64,000 nt of DNA from JBEEFP01 sp041166085 (GCA_041166085.1 JBEEFP010000067.1:1-64000), one strand, 5' to 3'; positions 41,896-50,817 are shown, numbered from the stretch's first letter. Notes: generated from the letters alone by a model not told the origin. Made by a program: numbers and translations.

Positions 41896-42894
41896 GTGCA
41901 GATGCGGGCCACCGCCCCCGGGCGGGTCAACCTCATCGGCGACCACACCGACTACACGGGCGGGCTCGTCCTCCCGATGGCGATCGACCTGCGCACGACG
42001 GTGACACTCGAGCTCGGGGGCCACGAGGTGCGGCTGACGTCGTCCATCGACCACGAAACCGCCGTCGTGCCCATCGACGTCACCGATCCTGGTGCCGTCA
42101 CGCCTGCGTGGGCGCGGTACATCGCCGGCGTCGTCGCGGTGCTGGCACCCGACGAGGGCGGCGCGGGCCACGTGGCGAGTGACGTCCCCGCGGGCGCGGG
42201 GCTGGCGTCGAGCGCGGCCCTCGAGGTCGCGGTCGCCCTCGCCCTCGGATTCGAGGGTCCGCCACTCGCCCTGGCGCGCGCGTGCAGGGACGCAGAACGG
42301 CGCGCCTCGGGTGTTCCCTGCGGGATCATGGACCAGCTCGCCATCGCGGCGGGAGTCGAAGGGCACGCCCTGCTCATCGACTGCAGCACAGAAGACGTGA
42401 CGCCGGTGGCGGTTCCTGCCCATGCCGCCGTGTTCGTCGTCGACTCAGGCCAACGGCGTGTCCTGACCGCGTCCGCTTACGCCGCACGCCGTGCCGAGTG
42501 CGAAGCGGCGGCTGCGCTCGTAGGGCCGCTTCGCGCCGCTCACGAGCGGTCGGTCGAGACCATCGCCGACCCCGTTCTGCGCCGCCGGGCCCGGCACGTC
42601 GTGACCGAGAACAGGCGCGTCGCAGCGGCGGCTGCGGCCCTCGCCACCGACGACCTCGCCGCGCTGGGCGCGGCGATGGTCGAGAGCCACGCCAGCCTGC
42701 GCGACGACTTCGAAGTGTCCACCGACGTCCTCGACACGTTGGTCGACGATCTCGTACGCATCTCAGGGGTGTACGGCGCCCGCCTCACCGGCGCGGGCTT
42801 CGGCGGTTCGGTGGTCGTCGTGGCCGAACCCGATGCGCCCGTCCCCGGCCGGCGCGTGCACGCCGCCGCGGGTGCGACGGTGACTGCCGTTTGA
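41896..42894 (+). CDS. galK: Galactokinase
   Basis: 332-residue GHMP kinase phosphorylating galactose at C1. Signature GRVNLIGDHTDYTGG (GDHTDY instead of the commoner GEHTDY), ATP loop VPAGAGLASSAALEVAVA, GIMDQLAIAAG with the catalytic Asp, and C-terminal RLTGAGFGGSVVVV. GTG start 2 bp after the GH1 stop codon. No galT/galE is visible downstream. Confidence 0.9.
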   Translation: MQMRATAPGRVNLIGDHTDYTGGLVLPMAIDLRTTVTLELGGHEVRLTSSIDHETAVVPIDVTDPGAVTPAWARYIAGVVAVLAPDEGGAGHVASDVPAGAGLASSAALEVAVALALGFEGPPLALARACRDAERRASGVPCGIMDQLAIAAGVEGHALLIDCSTEDVTPVAVPAHAAVFVVDSGQRRVLTASAYAARRAECEAAAALVGPLRAAHERSVETIADPVLRRRARHVVTENRRVAAAAAALATDDLAALGAAMVESHASLRDDFEVSTDVLDTLVDDLVRISGVYGARLTGAGFGGSVVVVAEPDAPVPGRRVHAAAGATVTAV

Positions 42895-42963
42895 CGCTAG
42901 CGGCAGGGGATCTCACTCGCGGTAGCGAACTGACGACACGAGAAACTCGGGCGGAACCCAGGG

Positions 42964-44856
42964 GTGGGCGTGGCAGTCGCGATCGAGCCGGCGTACGGGC
43001 AGGATGACCAAGCATTCACCGCGCTCTACCGCGAAGTGCGCGAACCGCTCGTTGCGTACTGCCGTCGACTGACCAACGGCGTCGGTGATCCCGAGGCCAT
43101 CGCGCAGGAGGCGCTCCTCCGCGCATGGCAGTCGTGGGACCGCACCACGGGCCGACCGCTCTGGCCGTGGGTGCTGACGGTGGCGCGCAATCTCGTGATC
43201 GACGAGCACCGCCGCACGGGCCGACGGACGGCGCTGGCGTCGCGTGCGGCCATGGCCGCAACCGGCGACCGCTTCCCCGACCCCGAGGGCGAGATCATGC
43301 GGGCCGCCGAGCACGATGCAGTGCGCCGCGCGTTCGACGGCCTTCCCGCGCCCTACCAGACGGTGGTGCAGCTTCATCACGTCGAAGGACGCTCGTATCA
43401 GGAGATCGCCGATCTCCAGGACGTCACGACCGAAACAGTGCGCGGCATGCTTCGCCGCGCACGCCACGCGCTGCGTGCCGCCTACGTGCGCCTCGAAGGG
43501 GTGCCGGCGGTGGTTGCGGTGGGCACCGCGTTCCGGCGACTGCGCCTTCGCACCGACGCCTTGGCGGCCCGCGCCCAGGTGCGGCTGGCGGAAACCAACG
43601 CCTTCTTCCTCCCGGTCGACGCGGTCCGCGGCGCGGTCGCGGTTGCGTTGATCTTCGGCGCCACGGGGGTGGCCCCGGCGCGGACCACGCCGCCACGTCG
43701 ACCCGGCTCGGTCGAAATGGCGGCAGCGCCCGCGACCGTCCCCTCCCGGGCTCACACGACGAGCACGACGCGTGGAGAGGCGACGAGCACGACCGCGCCC
43801 GAGGACGCCCTGGCGGCCGCCTCTCCGTCGGGGCTGCCGTTCGGCCTGGGCGGGAACGACGTCACCACCCCGGAGGAGGCGTACTTCACCCAACTCGCCC
43901 CCACCGACCAGACCAATGGCGACAACACCGTCTTCGCTGTCGGTGACGCTCCGCGCGGCTGCGCCACCGTCTCGTGTCCCGTCCTCTTCCGATCCGCCGA
44001 CGGTGGCGCGACCTGGCAGCGTGTCGCGGCGACTGGCTTCCGCGGCGGATCAGTGATGCTCCCGCCCGCGTGGCCGGCCGACAACCGCATCTTCGTTCTC
44101 GGCCCTGATGCGTTGCAGGAATCGAGCGACGGCGGCGCCACCTTCATCGCCCGCACGCCGGCCGGTCGCACAGGTGCCATGTCCCCCGGGTTCTCCTCGG
44201 GCGACCCGGTCATCTGGGTGGGCTTCGCTCCCGGTTGGGTCTTCCATGACGACACCCGTGCCGTCACCCCGCTCCAGATGTGGCCGCCGCCTGTGGCCGA
44301 CTACGCGACCTACGCCTTCTCGCCTGCGTGGCCCGCCGACAACCGCGTCCTCCTCGGGGGGTGGAACCTCGGTGACGACGGCCTGCAGTCGGCCACCGTG
44401 ACGCGCTGCCGCAACTCGACGTGCTCCGTGCCCGTCGTGCTGCCCGGCCTCATCGGATCACCCGAGCTCCTCGCTCTCCCGTCGTTCGTGCAGACCGGCA
44501 CCGCCTTCGCGTGGTCCGGCGACCGGTTGTTCCGCACGGATGACGCGGGAGGCTCGTACCACCGGGTGCGCCTGCCCGGACCGGGGAAGGTGTCGACGCT
44601 CGTCGCCACTCGCTCCGACCAGCTGTTCCTGGCCTTGGCGGAGGTCACCCCGGACGGTCCCGTCGGCGGCCTCTACCTGTCGACCGACCGGGGCACGACG
44701 TGGCGCCAGCTCGGCGCGCACACGGCGCTGAGCACGGGCGTGTCCGCGGTCGCCGCCTTGCACAACGGCAACATCCTCGCGGCCGTGCAGCCCACCGCCG
44801 GCGGCGGCCTGCTCTGCTCCGCCGACGGTGGCGGCACCTGGAGGCGGCGGTGCTGA
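42964..44856 (+). CDS. ECF sigma factor fused to membrane helix and Asp-box repeat domain
   Basis: 630 residues. Sigma-70 region 2 (about 18-85: LYREVREPLVAYCRRL, DPEAIAQEALLRAWQSWD, ARNLVIDEHRR) and region 4 (about 118-172: LPAPYQTVVQLHHVEGRSYQ, VTTETVRGMLRRARHALR) form a complete ECF factor. A membrane helix follows (about 220-240), then a Thr/Ser/Pro linker and an extracytoplasmic domain with five Asp-box motifs (SADGGATW, SSDGGATF, TDDAGGSY, STDRGTTW, SADGGGTW) suggestive of a beta-propeller. A sigma factor tethered to its own external sensor is the simplest reading. No anti-sigma gene is adjacent. The GTG start could also be 6 nt downstream. Confidence 0.85.
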   Translation: MGVAVAIEPAYGQDDQAFTALYREVREPLVAYCRRLTNGVGDPEAIAQEALLRAWQSWDRTTGRPLWPWVLTVARNLVIDEHRRTGRRTALASRAAMAATGDRFPDPEGEIMRAAEHDAVRRAFDGLPAPYQTVVQLHHVEGRSYQEIADLQDVTTETVRGMLRRARHALRAAYVRLEGVPAVVAVGTAFRRLRLRTDALAARAQVRLAETNAFFLPVDAVRGAVAVALIFGATGVAPARTTPPRRPGSVEMAAAPATVPSRAHTTSTTRGEATSTTAPEDALAAASPSGLPFGLGGNDVTTPEEAYFTQLAPTDQTNGDNTVFAVGDAPRGCATVSCPVLFRSADGGATWQRVAATGFRGGSVMLPPAWPADNRIFVLGPDALQESSDGGATFIARTPAGRTGAMSPGFSSGDPVIWVGFAPGWVFHDDTRAVTPLQMWPPPVADYATYAFSPAWPADNRVLLGGWNLGDDGLQSATVTRCRNSTCSVPVVLPGLIGSPELLALPSFVQTGTAFAWSGDRLFRTDDAGGSYHRVRLPGPGKVSTLVATRSDQLFLALAEVTPDGPVGGLYLSTDRGTTWRQLGAHTALSTGVSAVAALHNGNILAAVQPTAGGGLLCSADGGGTWRRRC

Positions 44857-45293
44857 GGCTGCGCCGGGCCGTCCTCGCCGCCGTCCTGTTGCTGGTCGTC
44901 GGGAGCGGCGGCGCCCACGCGTTGCTCCCCACCAGCGGACCGGTGCACGGCGCGTGCACGTTCAATGCCGTCTCGGTCCACGCGACTGGAGGGACCTTCC
45001 ACGCCAGCGGCACAGGCAGCTGCCTTGCCAACGGGGCGTCCACCTCCGGCACGCTCGACATCAGCGGTCCCCTCGACCTCGATGTCTGTCCTGTGAAGCT
45101 GGCAAGTGGCGCGGCCACACTGTCGTTGGGCGGCTCCTTCCCGCAGCTGAGCGGCTCGGCACGGGTGGCGGTCCACGGCCCGCTCAGCTCCGTCGTGTTC
45201 GTGGGCGGCCTGTCCGGTACCGGCCACTTCGTGGAGGTGCTGCGCGGCACCTGTCCCGCCGACACCGTGTGGACCGGTGCCGTCGCCTTCTGA
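44850..45293 (+). CDS. Small secreted hypothetical protein
   Basis: 147 residues from a GTG that overlaps the sigma/propeller gene end by 7 nt. Signal peptide LRLRRAVLAAVLLLVVGSGG ending AHA, then a Gly/Ser/Thr-rich beta-type domain with four Cys (CTF, SCL, VCP, TCP) that could form two disulphides. No family recognised. Translational coupling suggests it works with the external domain of the sigma fusion, perhaps as a ligand or partner. Confidence 0.7.
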   Translation: MLRLRRAVLAAVLLLVVGSGGAHALLPTSGPVHGACTFNAVSVHATGGTFHASGTGSCLANGASTSGTLDISGPLDLDVCPVKLASGAATLSLGGSFPQLSGSARVAVHGPLSSVVFVGGLSGTGHFVEVLRGTCPADTVWTGAVAF

Positions 45294-45302
45294 GAGCGCG
45301 GG

Positions 45303-45908
45303 TCACATGCGGTCGAGGAGCTGTGCCTTCTTGGCGTCGAACTCGGCGTTGCTGATCAGACCCCGCTGACGGAGCTCGTCGAGCTTCTCGATCTGCTCCG
45401 GCACGGAGAGCTCCCTCCGGCCGGCCTGGCGGTCCGCCGTACGGGCCTGGGCCCGCTCGATCTCGGTGTAGATGGCGTTCTGGACGCGGAAGGGGTCGGG
45501 CAGATCGCTCAACACCGCCTGACCCCGCTCGCCGCCCGACTCGATCATCACGTCACCAGCGCGAATGATGCGCTCGAAGATCGACTGGTTCACCGTGAGG
45601 TCGTTGATGCGCTCGAGCGGGATCTCCCGGCCGTGCTTGCCGATGACGCCCGTGCGATGGATCAAGCGGTCGGTGGTCAGCACGAAGTTGGTCGTGCGCC
45701 ACTTCACGTACCGAACCAGCAGCCACAGCAGCGCGAGCACGGTCAGCCCGAGGGGCGCCAGCCAGACGTAGTCCACGTTTCGCACCAGCGTGGTCAGCAC
45801 GACGGCCGCGACCACGGCGACGATGGGTCCCGTGAGGTACCACCAGTGCGGGTGCAGGTCGAGGACGATGTCCTCGTCGTCGTTGAGCAGCTTCCGCGGA
45901 AAAGCCAT
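45303..45908 (-). CDS. Membrane PH-like (bPH2) protein with C-terminal SHOCT motif
   Basis: 201 residues: LHPHWWYLTGP, two membrane helices (about 25-45 and 50-68), then a bacterial PH-like domain (TNFVLTTDRLIHRTGVIGKH, IPLERINDLTVNQSIFERII) and a short C-terminal SHOCT helix pair (IEKLDELRQRGLISNAEFDA). YdbS/bPH2-type architecture; role in membrane or envelope homeostasis unclear. Confidence 0.85.
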   Translation of the reverse strand: MAFPRKLLNDDEDIVLDLHPHWWYLTGPIVAVVAAVVLTTLVRNVDYVWLAPLGLTVLALLWLLVRYVKWRTTNFVLTTDRLIHRTGVIGKHGREIPLERINDLTVNQSIFERIIRAGDVMIESGGERGQAVLSDLPDPFRVQNAIYTEIERAQARTADRQAGRRELSVPEQIEKLDELRQRGLISNAEFDAKKAQLLDRM

Positions 45909-45923
45909 GCCGCGAGTATCCCG

Positions 45924-46424
45924 CTACCGGTACACCTTCCGGTGGAACACCGACGACGCCGAGGCGACGCGGTCGAGGAACAGGATGCCGTCGAGGTGGT
46001 CGAGCTCGTGTTGGAAGGCCCGCGCTTCGAAGCCCTCCACCTGGAGGACGCGGGGCACGCCGCGCACGTCGGTGCCCTGCACCACGAGCCGGGTGGCGCG
46101 GGCCACGTCGCCGGTGAGGTCGGGCACGCTCATGCACCCCTCGCGGCCTGAGACGGGCCCGTGGGCCAGCAGCACCTCGGGGTCGAACAGCACGACCTCG
46201 CCGTGGCAGTGCTTCACCTTCTTGTGCCCGGACACGTCCACGACGAAGGCCCGCCGGCCGATGCCGATCTGGGGCGCGGCCAGGCCCACGCAGGCGGGCG
46301 AGGCTCGCATGGTGTCCACCAGATCCTCGGCCAGACGACGCGCGTCGTCGTCGATGGTCCCCATGGCCGCCGCTGGCTCCTTCAACACCGCGTCCGGCAG
46401 CCGGAGCACCGGCCGCACCGCCAT
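45924..46424 (-). CDS. def: Peptide deformylase
   Basis: Removes the N-formyl group from nascent proteins. 166 residues. Motif 1 GLAAPQIG, motif 2 EGCMSVP (metal Cys) and motif 3 HELDHLDG (HExxH) are all intact. Start at MAVRPVLRLPDAVLKEPA. It lies just downstream of the ACT-domain gene (7 bp). Confidence 0.96.
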   Translation of the reverse strand: MAVRPVLRLPDAVLKEPAAAMGTIDDDARRLAEDLVDTMRASPACVGLAAPQIGIGRRAFVVDVSGHKKVKHCHGEVVLFDPEVLLAHGPVSGREGCMSVPDLTGDVARATRLVVQGTDVRGVPRVLQVEGFEARAFQHELDHLDGILFLDRVASASSVFHRKVYR

Positions 46425-46431
46425 CAGCCGG

Positions 46432-46968
46432 TCACAGCACGTCGGCGTCAGCCGGGTGCAGGCTCCACTCCACGCCGAGGTCACCGCACACCTCCTCGAG
46501 GCGGCCCTCGACTGCCTCGGCGGACAGGCCGGGCGGGAGCGTGACGTCGAGCAGCATGGCGTACACCGGTCGCTCGGCCCCGCCGATGACGCGCGTGGCC
46601 AGGTCGACCACGTTGACGCCGAGGTCGGCGAGGGCAGCCGCCACCCGGTGGACGATCCCGGGCTTGTCGGCGCCGTAGACCGACAACGCGTAGGGCAGGC
46701 CACCCGGCGACTGCGGCACGGCGTCGTCGATCGCGCGCACGGCGACCACCAGCTCGAACCGCTGTGCGGCGCCCGCCAGTGCCGCCTCCAGTGCCTCGGC
46801 CGACACGGCGTCGGGCGCCGCCACCACGAGCATCATGGAGAAGCGGCCGCGCAGGATCGACATCGAGGTGTCCTCGAGATTGCATCCCTGATCGACGAGG
46901 ACGCCGGTGACGGCGGACACGATGCCGGGGCGGTCGGCTCCGAGGGCGCTGACGGCGAGGTGGGCCAC
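46432..46968 (-). CDS. Tandem ACT-domain protein (GcvR-like)
   Basis: 178 residues forming two ACT domains: LAVSALGADRPGIVSAVTGV (1-75) and ALSVYGADKPGIVHRVAAAL (92-165). Resembles glycine-cleavage regulators such as GcvR and other amino-acid-sensing ACT proteins. No DNA-binding domain, so any regulation would be through a partner. Ligand unknown. Confidence 0.85.
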   Translation of the reverse strand: MAHLAVSALGADRPGIVSAVTGVLVDQGCNLEDTSMSILRGRFSMMLVVAAPDAVSAEALEAALAGAAQRFELVVAVRAIDDAVPQSPGGLPYALSVYGADKPGIVHRVAAALADLGVNVVDLATRVIGGAERPVYAMLLDVTLPPGLSAEAVEGRLEEVCGDLGVEWSLHPADADVL

Positions 46969-46993
46969 GGGCGCAACCGTACCGGCTGACCCG

Positions 46994-47338
46994 TCAGGCC
47001 CAGCCGAGCTCCCCGAGCCGCGCGTCGTCGATCCCGAAGTGGTGGGCGACCTCGTGCACGACGGTCACCAGGACCTGCCGGCGCACGTCGGCCTCGTCGC
47101 GGCAGACGGCGCAGATCTGACGCCGGAAGATGGTGATGCGGTCCGGCATCACCATGCCGCCGTAGGCCTCCCGCCTCGTCAGGGGGATGCCCTCGTAGCG
47201 CCCGAGCAGTCCTCGAGGGGGACTGTCGTCGTCGATGAAGACGGCGACGTTGTCCATGAGGCGACCGAGGTCGGGTGGGATCCCGTCGAGCGCCTCGGTC
47301 ACCAGATCGGCGAAGCGGTCCGGCGGGACGTCGACCAA
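46994..47338 (-). CDS. Minimal zincin-like metallopeptidase-family protein
   Basis: 114 residues with HEVAHHFGI (HExxH plus a downstream Asp) in the C-terminal third; PDRITIFRRQI and GMVMPDR are typical of the short actinobacterial metallopeptidase family. Start assigned to TTG at 47338, overlapping nothing but only 1 bp from the ddl stop codon. Natural substrate unknown. Confidence 0.8.
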   Translation of the reverse strand: MVDVPPDRFADLVTEALDGIPPDLGRLMDNVAVFIDDDSPPRGLLGRYEGIPLTRREAYGGMVMPDRITIFRRQICAVCRDEADVRRQVLVTVVHEVAHHFGIDDARLGELGWA

Positions 47339-47339
47339 C

Positions 47340-48443
47340 TCAGGCGAGCTTGCTGGCGATGGAGCCTGCCGACCGCAACGCGCTGCCGTCCGCGCCCTGC
47401 ACGGTCCACGCCGTCGTCGGACGTCGCTCGGCTTCGTCGAGCATGTCGAGCAGCAGGCGATCGAACGGCACCGCTGGCTCGATCCACAGGTACTTGGCGA
47501 GCGAGCCGGGGATGGTGTTGATCTCGTTCACGTAGATGTCGTCGCCATCGGCGAGGAAGTCGATTCGGGCGACGCCACGGACGCCGGCCAGCTCGACGAT
47601 GTGCGCCGCCATCTCCCTGATGCGCTCGGCCGTCTTCGCTTCGATCTGAGCCGGGAGCTCACGTGGTGCGCTGACCATGCCCTCGCCGCCGACGTACTTG
47701 TCGGCGTAGCCGAGGATGTCGGAGCCCGCACCCGACCGGAGCGGCTTCTCGATGGCAGACAGCTGCAGATCGGGCCAGGTGCGCACCGCGATGTTGAGGT
47801 CGTACGACTCGCCGCGGTACGGCTCGACGACCGCGCCTGCCCGGAGATGCACGTTGGCCGACAGACGAGCCCGCGCCGTGTCGAGGTCGGCCACGGTGTC
47901 GATGCCGATGGACGACCCCCCGTAGCGCGGCTTGACGATGTACGGCCCGCCGAAGTCCACCGGCGCGGTCGGCGTGAGGGCGGCGCGCGGGAGCGACGGC
48001 AACCCGGCCGCGGTGACGACCGCGCCGAAGGCGAGCTTGTCCATGCCGAGGGCGGCTCCCGCCACCGAGGGGCCTGTGTAGCGGATGCCGGCGAGGTCGA
48101 GCACGGCAGACAACGAACCGTCCTCCCCCGGCCCGCCGTGGCAGCAGTTGACCGCCGCGCTGATCTCGATGGCTCGTTCGCGACCCATACGACCGCTGGC
48201 CACGAACCCGCCACCCGTCGATGCGACGAGCCGCACCGGGGTCGAGCCTGAAGGGACACCGTCGAGGAAGGCGCCCGCCTCTGCGCCGGGCTCGACGCTG
48301 AACCAGTCGCCCGTCTTCGACCAGTACAGGGCGTTGACCGTGTGGCCGGCCCGGCCGAGCGCCTGCACCGCCTGCAGGCCCGTGAGGATGCTCACGTCGT
48401 GCTCGGGCGACGGCCCGCCGAAGATCACCGCAGGATCGGGCAT
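47340..48443 (-). CDS. ddl: D-alanine--D-alanine ligase
   Basis: Makes the D-Ala-D-Ala dipeptide of peptidoglycan. 367 residues, ATP-grasp fold: AVIFGGPSPEHDVSILTGLQ, CHGGPGEDGSLSA, YTGPSVAGAALGMDKLAFG, IVKPRYGGSSIG, and metal-binding ARIDFLADGDDIYVNEINTIPG. The conserved Glu/His/Gly N-terminal sites are intact. Separated from the FG-GAP gene by a strong GC hairpin. A Mur ligase lies 2.4 kb away on the same strand. Confidence 0.96.
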   Translation of the reverse strand: MPDPAVIFGGPSPEHDVSILTGLQAVQALGRAGHTVNALYWSKTGDWFSVEPGAEAGAFLDGVPSGSTPVRLVASTGGGFVASGRMGRERAIEISAAVNCCHGGPGEDGSLSAVLDLAGIRYTGPSVAGAALGMDKLAFGAVVTAAGLPSLPRAALTPTAPVDFGGPYIVKPRYGGSSIGIDTVADLDTARARLSANVHLRAGAVVEPYRGESYDLNIAVRTWPDLQLSAIEKPLRSGAGSDILGYADKYVGGEGMVSAPRELPAQIEAKTAERIREMAAHIVELAGVRGVARIDFLADGDDIYVNEINTIPGSLAKYLWIEPAVPFDRLLLDMLDEAERRPTTAWTVQGADGSALRSAGSIASKLA

Positions 48444-48469
48444 GCGGTCAGTCTTAGCAGCGGACGGCG

Positions 48470-48494
48470 GGCCGGCCGGATGACCCGGCCGGCC
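48470..48494. terminator. GC hairpin downstream of the FG-GAP gene
   Basis: Perfect 10-bp arms GGCCGGCCGG (48470-48479) and CCGGCCGGCC (48485-48494) around ATGAC, 17 nt beyond the stop codon of the FG-GAP gene (minus strand) and before ddl. A likely Rho-independent-like terminator without a T-tract. Confidence 0.6.
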
Positions 48495-48510
48495 TCACCG
48501 TCACGCTGCG

Positions 48511-50739
48511 CTAGTGGTTGAAGCGACGCCCGCGAATCAGGCTGTTGCTTCGGTAGGTGCCGGCGATGACCTCGCCGCCGCTGACCTCGTTGTCAACCGT
48601 GACGACGTCGCCCGCGGCCACGACCACCCCGCCGGGATAGCCGGCGTCGAAGGCGAAGTACCCCGAGTCGAGGACGGACCCGGTCGGGCCGAAGACCCTG
48701 ACGTGGGGCCCGCCACCCGGACCGGCGCCGGTGATGATGTCGCGTGCCGAGCCCGCGGCGCCCACGACGTTGCCCGTCGCGACAGTGACGCCACCGAAGA
48801 AGTTCTGGCTGTACGCCATGAAGCCATTTCCCCGTGGGGCGCCGTCACCTGTGACGCCGTCGAACACACGGATGTGCGGCCCGCCACCGGGTCCGGGGCC
48901 GGTGACGATCTCGGCCTCGCTCTGGTCACCGTCGAGGTTGTCCGCGGCAACCCGCACGCCGCCCGTGAAGTCGGATGCGTACGCCATGAAGCCGTTCCCG
49001 ATGACGGTCGCGCCCTGGCCTGCGGCGTTGGCGTCCCACACCCGGACGTGTGGTCCGCCGCCGGCGCCGGCGGCGGTCACGATCTCGGAGACCCCATCGC
49101 CGGTGACGTTTCCAACTGCGACGTCGACGCCCCCCTTGAAGGTGGAGCCGTAGGCCATGAAACCGTTGTTCTGCAATGAACCGTCGCGGTTGAACACCCG
49201 CACGTGAGGTCCACCTCCCGCGCCCGCTCCGGTGATGATGTCGGCCTTCCCGTCGCCGTTGACGTCACCAACGGCCACGTTGACCCCACCATGGAAGTCG
49301 GCACCGTAAGCGAAGAAGCTCACCGCACTCGGGCTGACCGTACCGTTGGCATTGACGTTCCAGACGCGGACGTGCGGTCCGCCGCCCGGCCCCGCACCCG
49401 TGACGATGTCGGCCTTGCCGTCGCCATCGACGTCGCCCACTGCGATGTCCATGCCGCCGTTGAAGTTGCTGCCGTACGGCGAGAACTCACCAAACGGCTG
49501 GCTCGCCGCCGGCGGTGGCGTCGTCGTCGTGGTGGTGGTCGGTGCCGCAGTTGTCGTGGTGGTCGGGGCTGCGGTCGTCGTGGTGCTGCTCGACGTCGTG
49601 GTCGTGCTCGTCGACGTGGTGGTGGTCGGCGCCGTCGTTGTCGTGGTGCTCGTTGTCGTGGTGCTCGTGGTGGTCGTCGAGGTGGTGGTCGTCGTCGTCG
49701 CTGGTGTGGCCGCGTTCCACGTCAGCGTGACGACATCAGTGAGGTCGTTGTTCTCGATCTCGCCGGCGGTCTCTGTGTCGCAGTCCGCGCCGTTCTTGTC
49801 CGACGTTCCCTGGGGGGAGAAGTTCTGGTCGTCCACGGTGCCGGGGTCGTCGACCCAGAAGCAGATGGTCGCACTCCCCTCCTGGGTCTCCTGGGCCGGG
49901 ATCGAGTACGAGCACACGCCTGTCTGGTCGGTGGTGCAGAACGAGCCGGTTCCGGTACCCGGGTTCGGGTTGTAGTCGGTGGTGCCGGCCGCGGCCGAGT
50001 CGTCGGGGTCGTTGGCCCCGTTCATGTTCTCGGCGTCGACGCGGACGTTGCTCTGCGGGTTGTTGAACTGGTCGAGCACCGTGCAGGTGTACTTCTCGGG
50101 GTCGACGGGGTTGTTCGTCTCGTTGTCGTTGCCGGTGGTGTCGTTGCAGTCGAGCTTGGTCGGACCGGTGGTGTACGCGATCTCGACCACGTCGGTGATG
50201 TCCGGTTCCGCGACCGCCCCTGGGTTGGCGACGCCCGATTCACAAGTGGCCTTGGGCCCGTCCTCGGGGCCGCAGTCAGGGCTGCTGCCGACGACAGGCG
50301 GTGCGACTGGCTGGGACAGACGGGCCTCGGCGCTGTCGGCCTCGGTGATCCCGCCCGCGTCGCCGTCGAGCTTGTCGTGGTCGATCCAGGCCCGCACCGT
50401 GCTCGTGCCGGTCTGCGAACCCGCGAACGGCGCGCTGGTGCACCGCGTCCCGGTCGTCACCGTGCAGGTGGCGTCCGGGGTCTGCCGCGAGTTCCCGTCA
50501 GTGTCGGCGGGACCACTCTCGACCTCGAAGTCGATCTGGATGGGCCCGGAGGTGCCGTCGACCGCCGCCGACAGCTCCGCCGTCAGGGGCTGGCCCGTCC
50601 CCGGCGCGGCGAAGGTCGTCACGACCTCTGGGTGCACCTGGAGGGTGCGAGTGCCGTGGTTGGCATCAGCGCGTGTGGCGACGGCCAGTGCGCCCACCAC
50701 CGCGACAACCATGACCAGAGCCTGAATGCGATTCCGCAT
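48511..50739 (-). CDS. Secreted FG-GAP/VCBS repeat protein with threonine stalk
   Basis: 742 residues. Signal peptide (1-27, ATRADA), an N-terminal region with two Ig-like/adhesin-type segments rich in Asn/Asp and Cys (30-330), a Thr/Ser/Pro low-complexity stalk (about 343-411), then six FG-GAP-like repeats of about 55 residues (GGV-VAVGDVDGDGKADIVTGAGPGGGPHVRVF pattern, split here) likely binding calcium through the DxDGDG loops. Cell-surface adhesion or matrix role is inferred. The GGGGGGAAC run just upstream supports the start. No LPXTG or membrane anchor is seen at the C terminus (RGRRFNH). Confidence 0.85.
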   Translation of the reverse strand: MRNRIQALVMVVAVVGALAVATRADANHGTRTLQVHPEVVTTFAAPGTGQPLTAELSAAVDGTSGPIQIDFEVESGPADTDGNSRQTPDATCTVTTGTRCTSAPFAGSQTGTSTVRAWIDHDKLDGDAGGITEADSAEARLSQPVAPPVVGSSPDCGPEDGPKATCESGVANPGAVAEPDITDVVEIAYTTGPTKLDCNDTTGNDNETNNPVDPEKYTCTVLDQFNNPQSNVRVDAENMNGANDPDDSAAAGTTDYNPNPGTGTGSFCTTDQTGVCSYSIPAQETQEGSATICFWVDDPGTVDDQNFSPQGTSDKNGADCDTETAGEIENNDLTDVVTLTWNAATPATTTTTTSTTTTSTTTTSTTTTTAPTTTTSTSTTTTSSSTTTTAAPTTTTTAAPTTTTTTTPPPAASQPFGEFSPYGSNFNGGMDIAVGDVDGDGKADIVTGAGPGGGPHVRVWNVNANGTVSPSAVSFFAYGADFHGGVNVAVGDVNGDGKADIITGAGAGGGPHVRVFNRDGSLQNNGFMAYGSTFKGGVDVAVGNVTGDGVSEIVTAAGAGGGPHVRVWDANAAGQGATVIGNGFMAYASDFTGGVRVAADNLDGDQSEAEIVTGPGPGGGPHIRVFDGVTGDGAPRGNGFMAYSQNFFGGVTVATGNVVGAAGSARDIITGAGPGGGPHVRVFGPTGSVLDSGYFAFDAGYPGGVVVAAGDVVTVDNEVSGGEVIAGTYRSNSLIRGRRFNH
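49505..49710 (-). repeat. Threonine-codon repeat tract (coding stalk)
   Basis: About 200 bp of near-repetitive ACG/ACC/AC(N) threonine codons with Ser, Ala and Pro interruptions, inside the FG-GAP gene. On the plus strand it reads as runs of GTNGTNGT. Such tracts are prone to slippage and length variation. Confidence 0.85.
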
Positions 50740-50817
50740 TGCTGTTCCCCCCTCGCCGTTCAGTGACCAGAATGGTAACGCACGTCCGATCCTCGTGTCA
50801 CCGATTGTCACAGAAGA

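Noticed and set aside
49505..49710. Repetitive tract considered as a CRISPR or minisatellite
   Set aside because: It is in-frame threonine codons of a secreted protein; no spacer structure.
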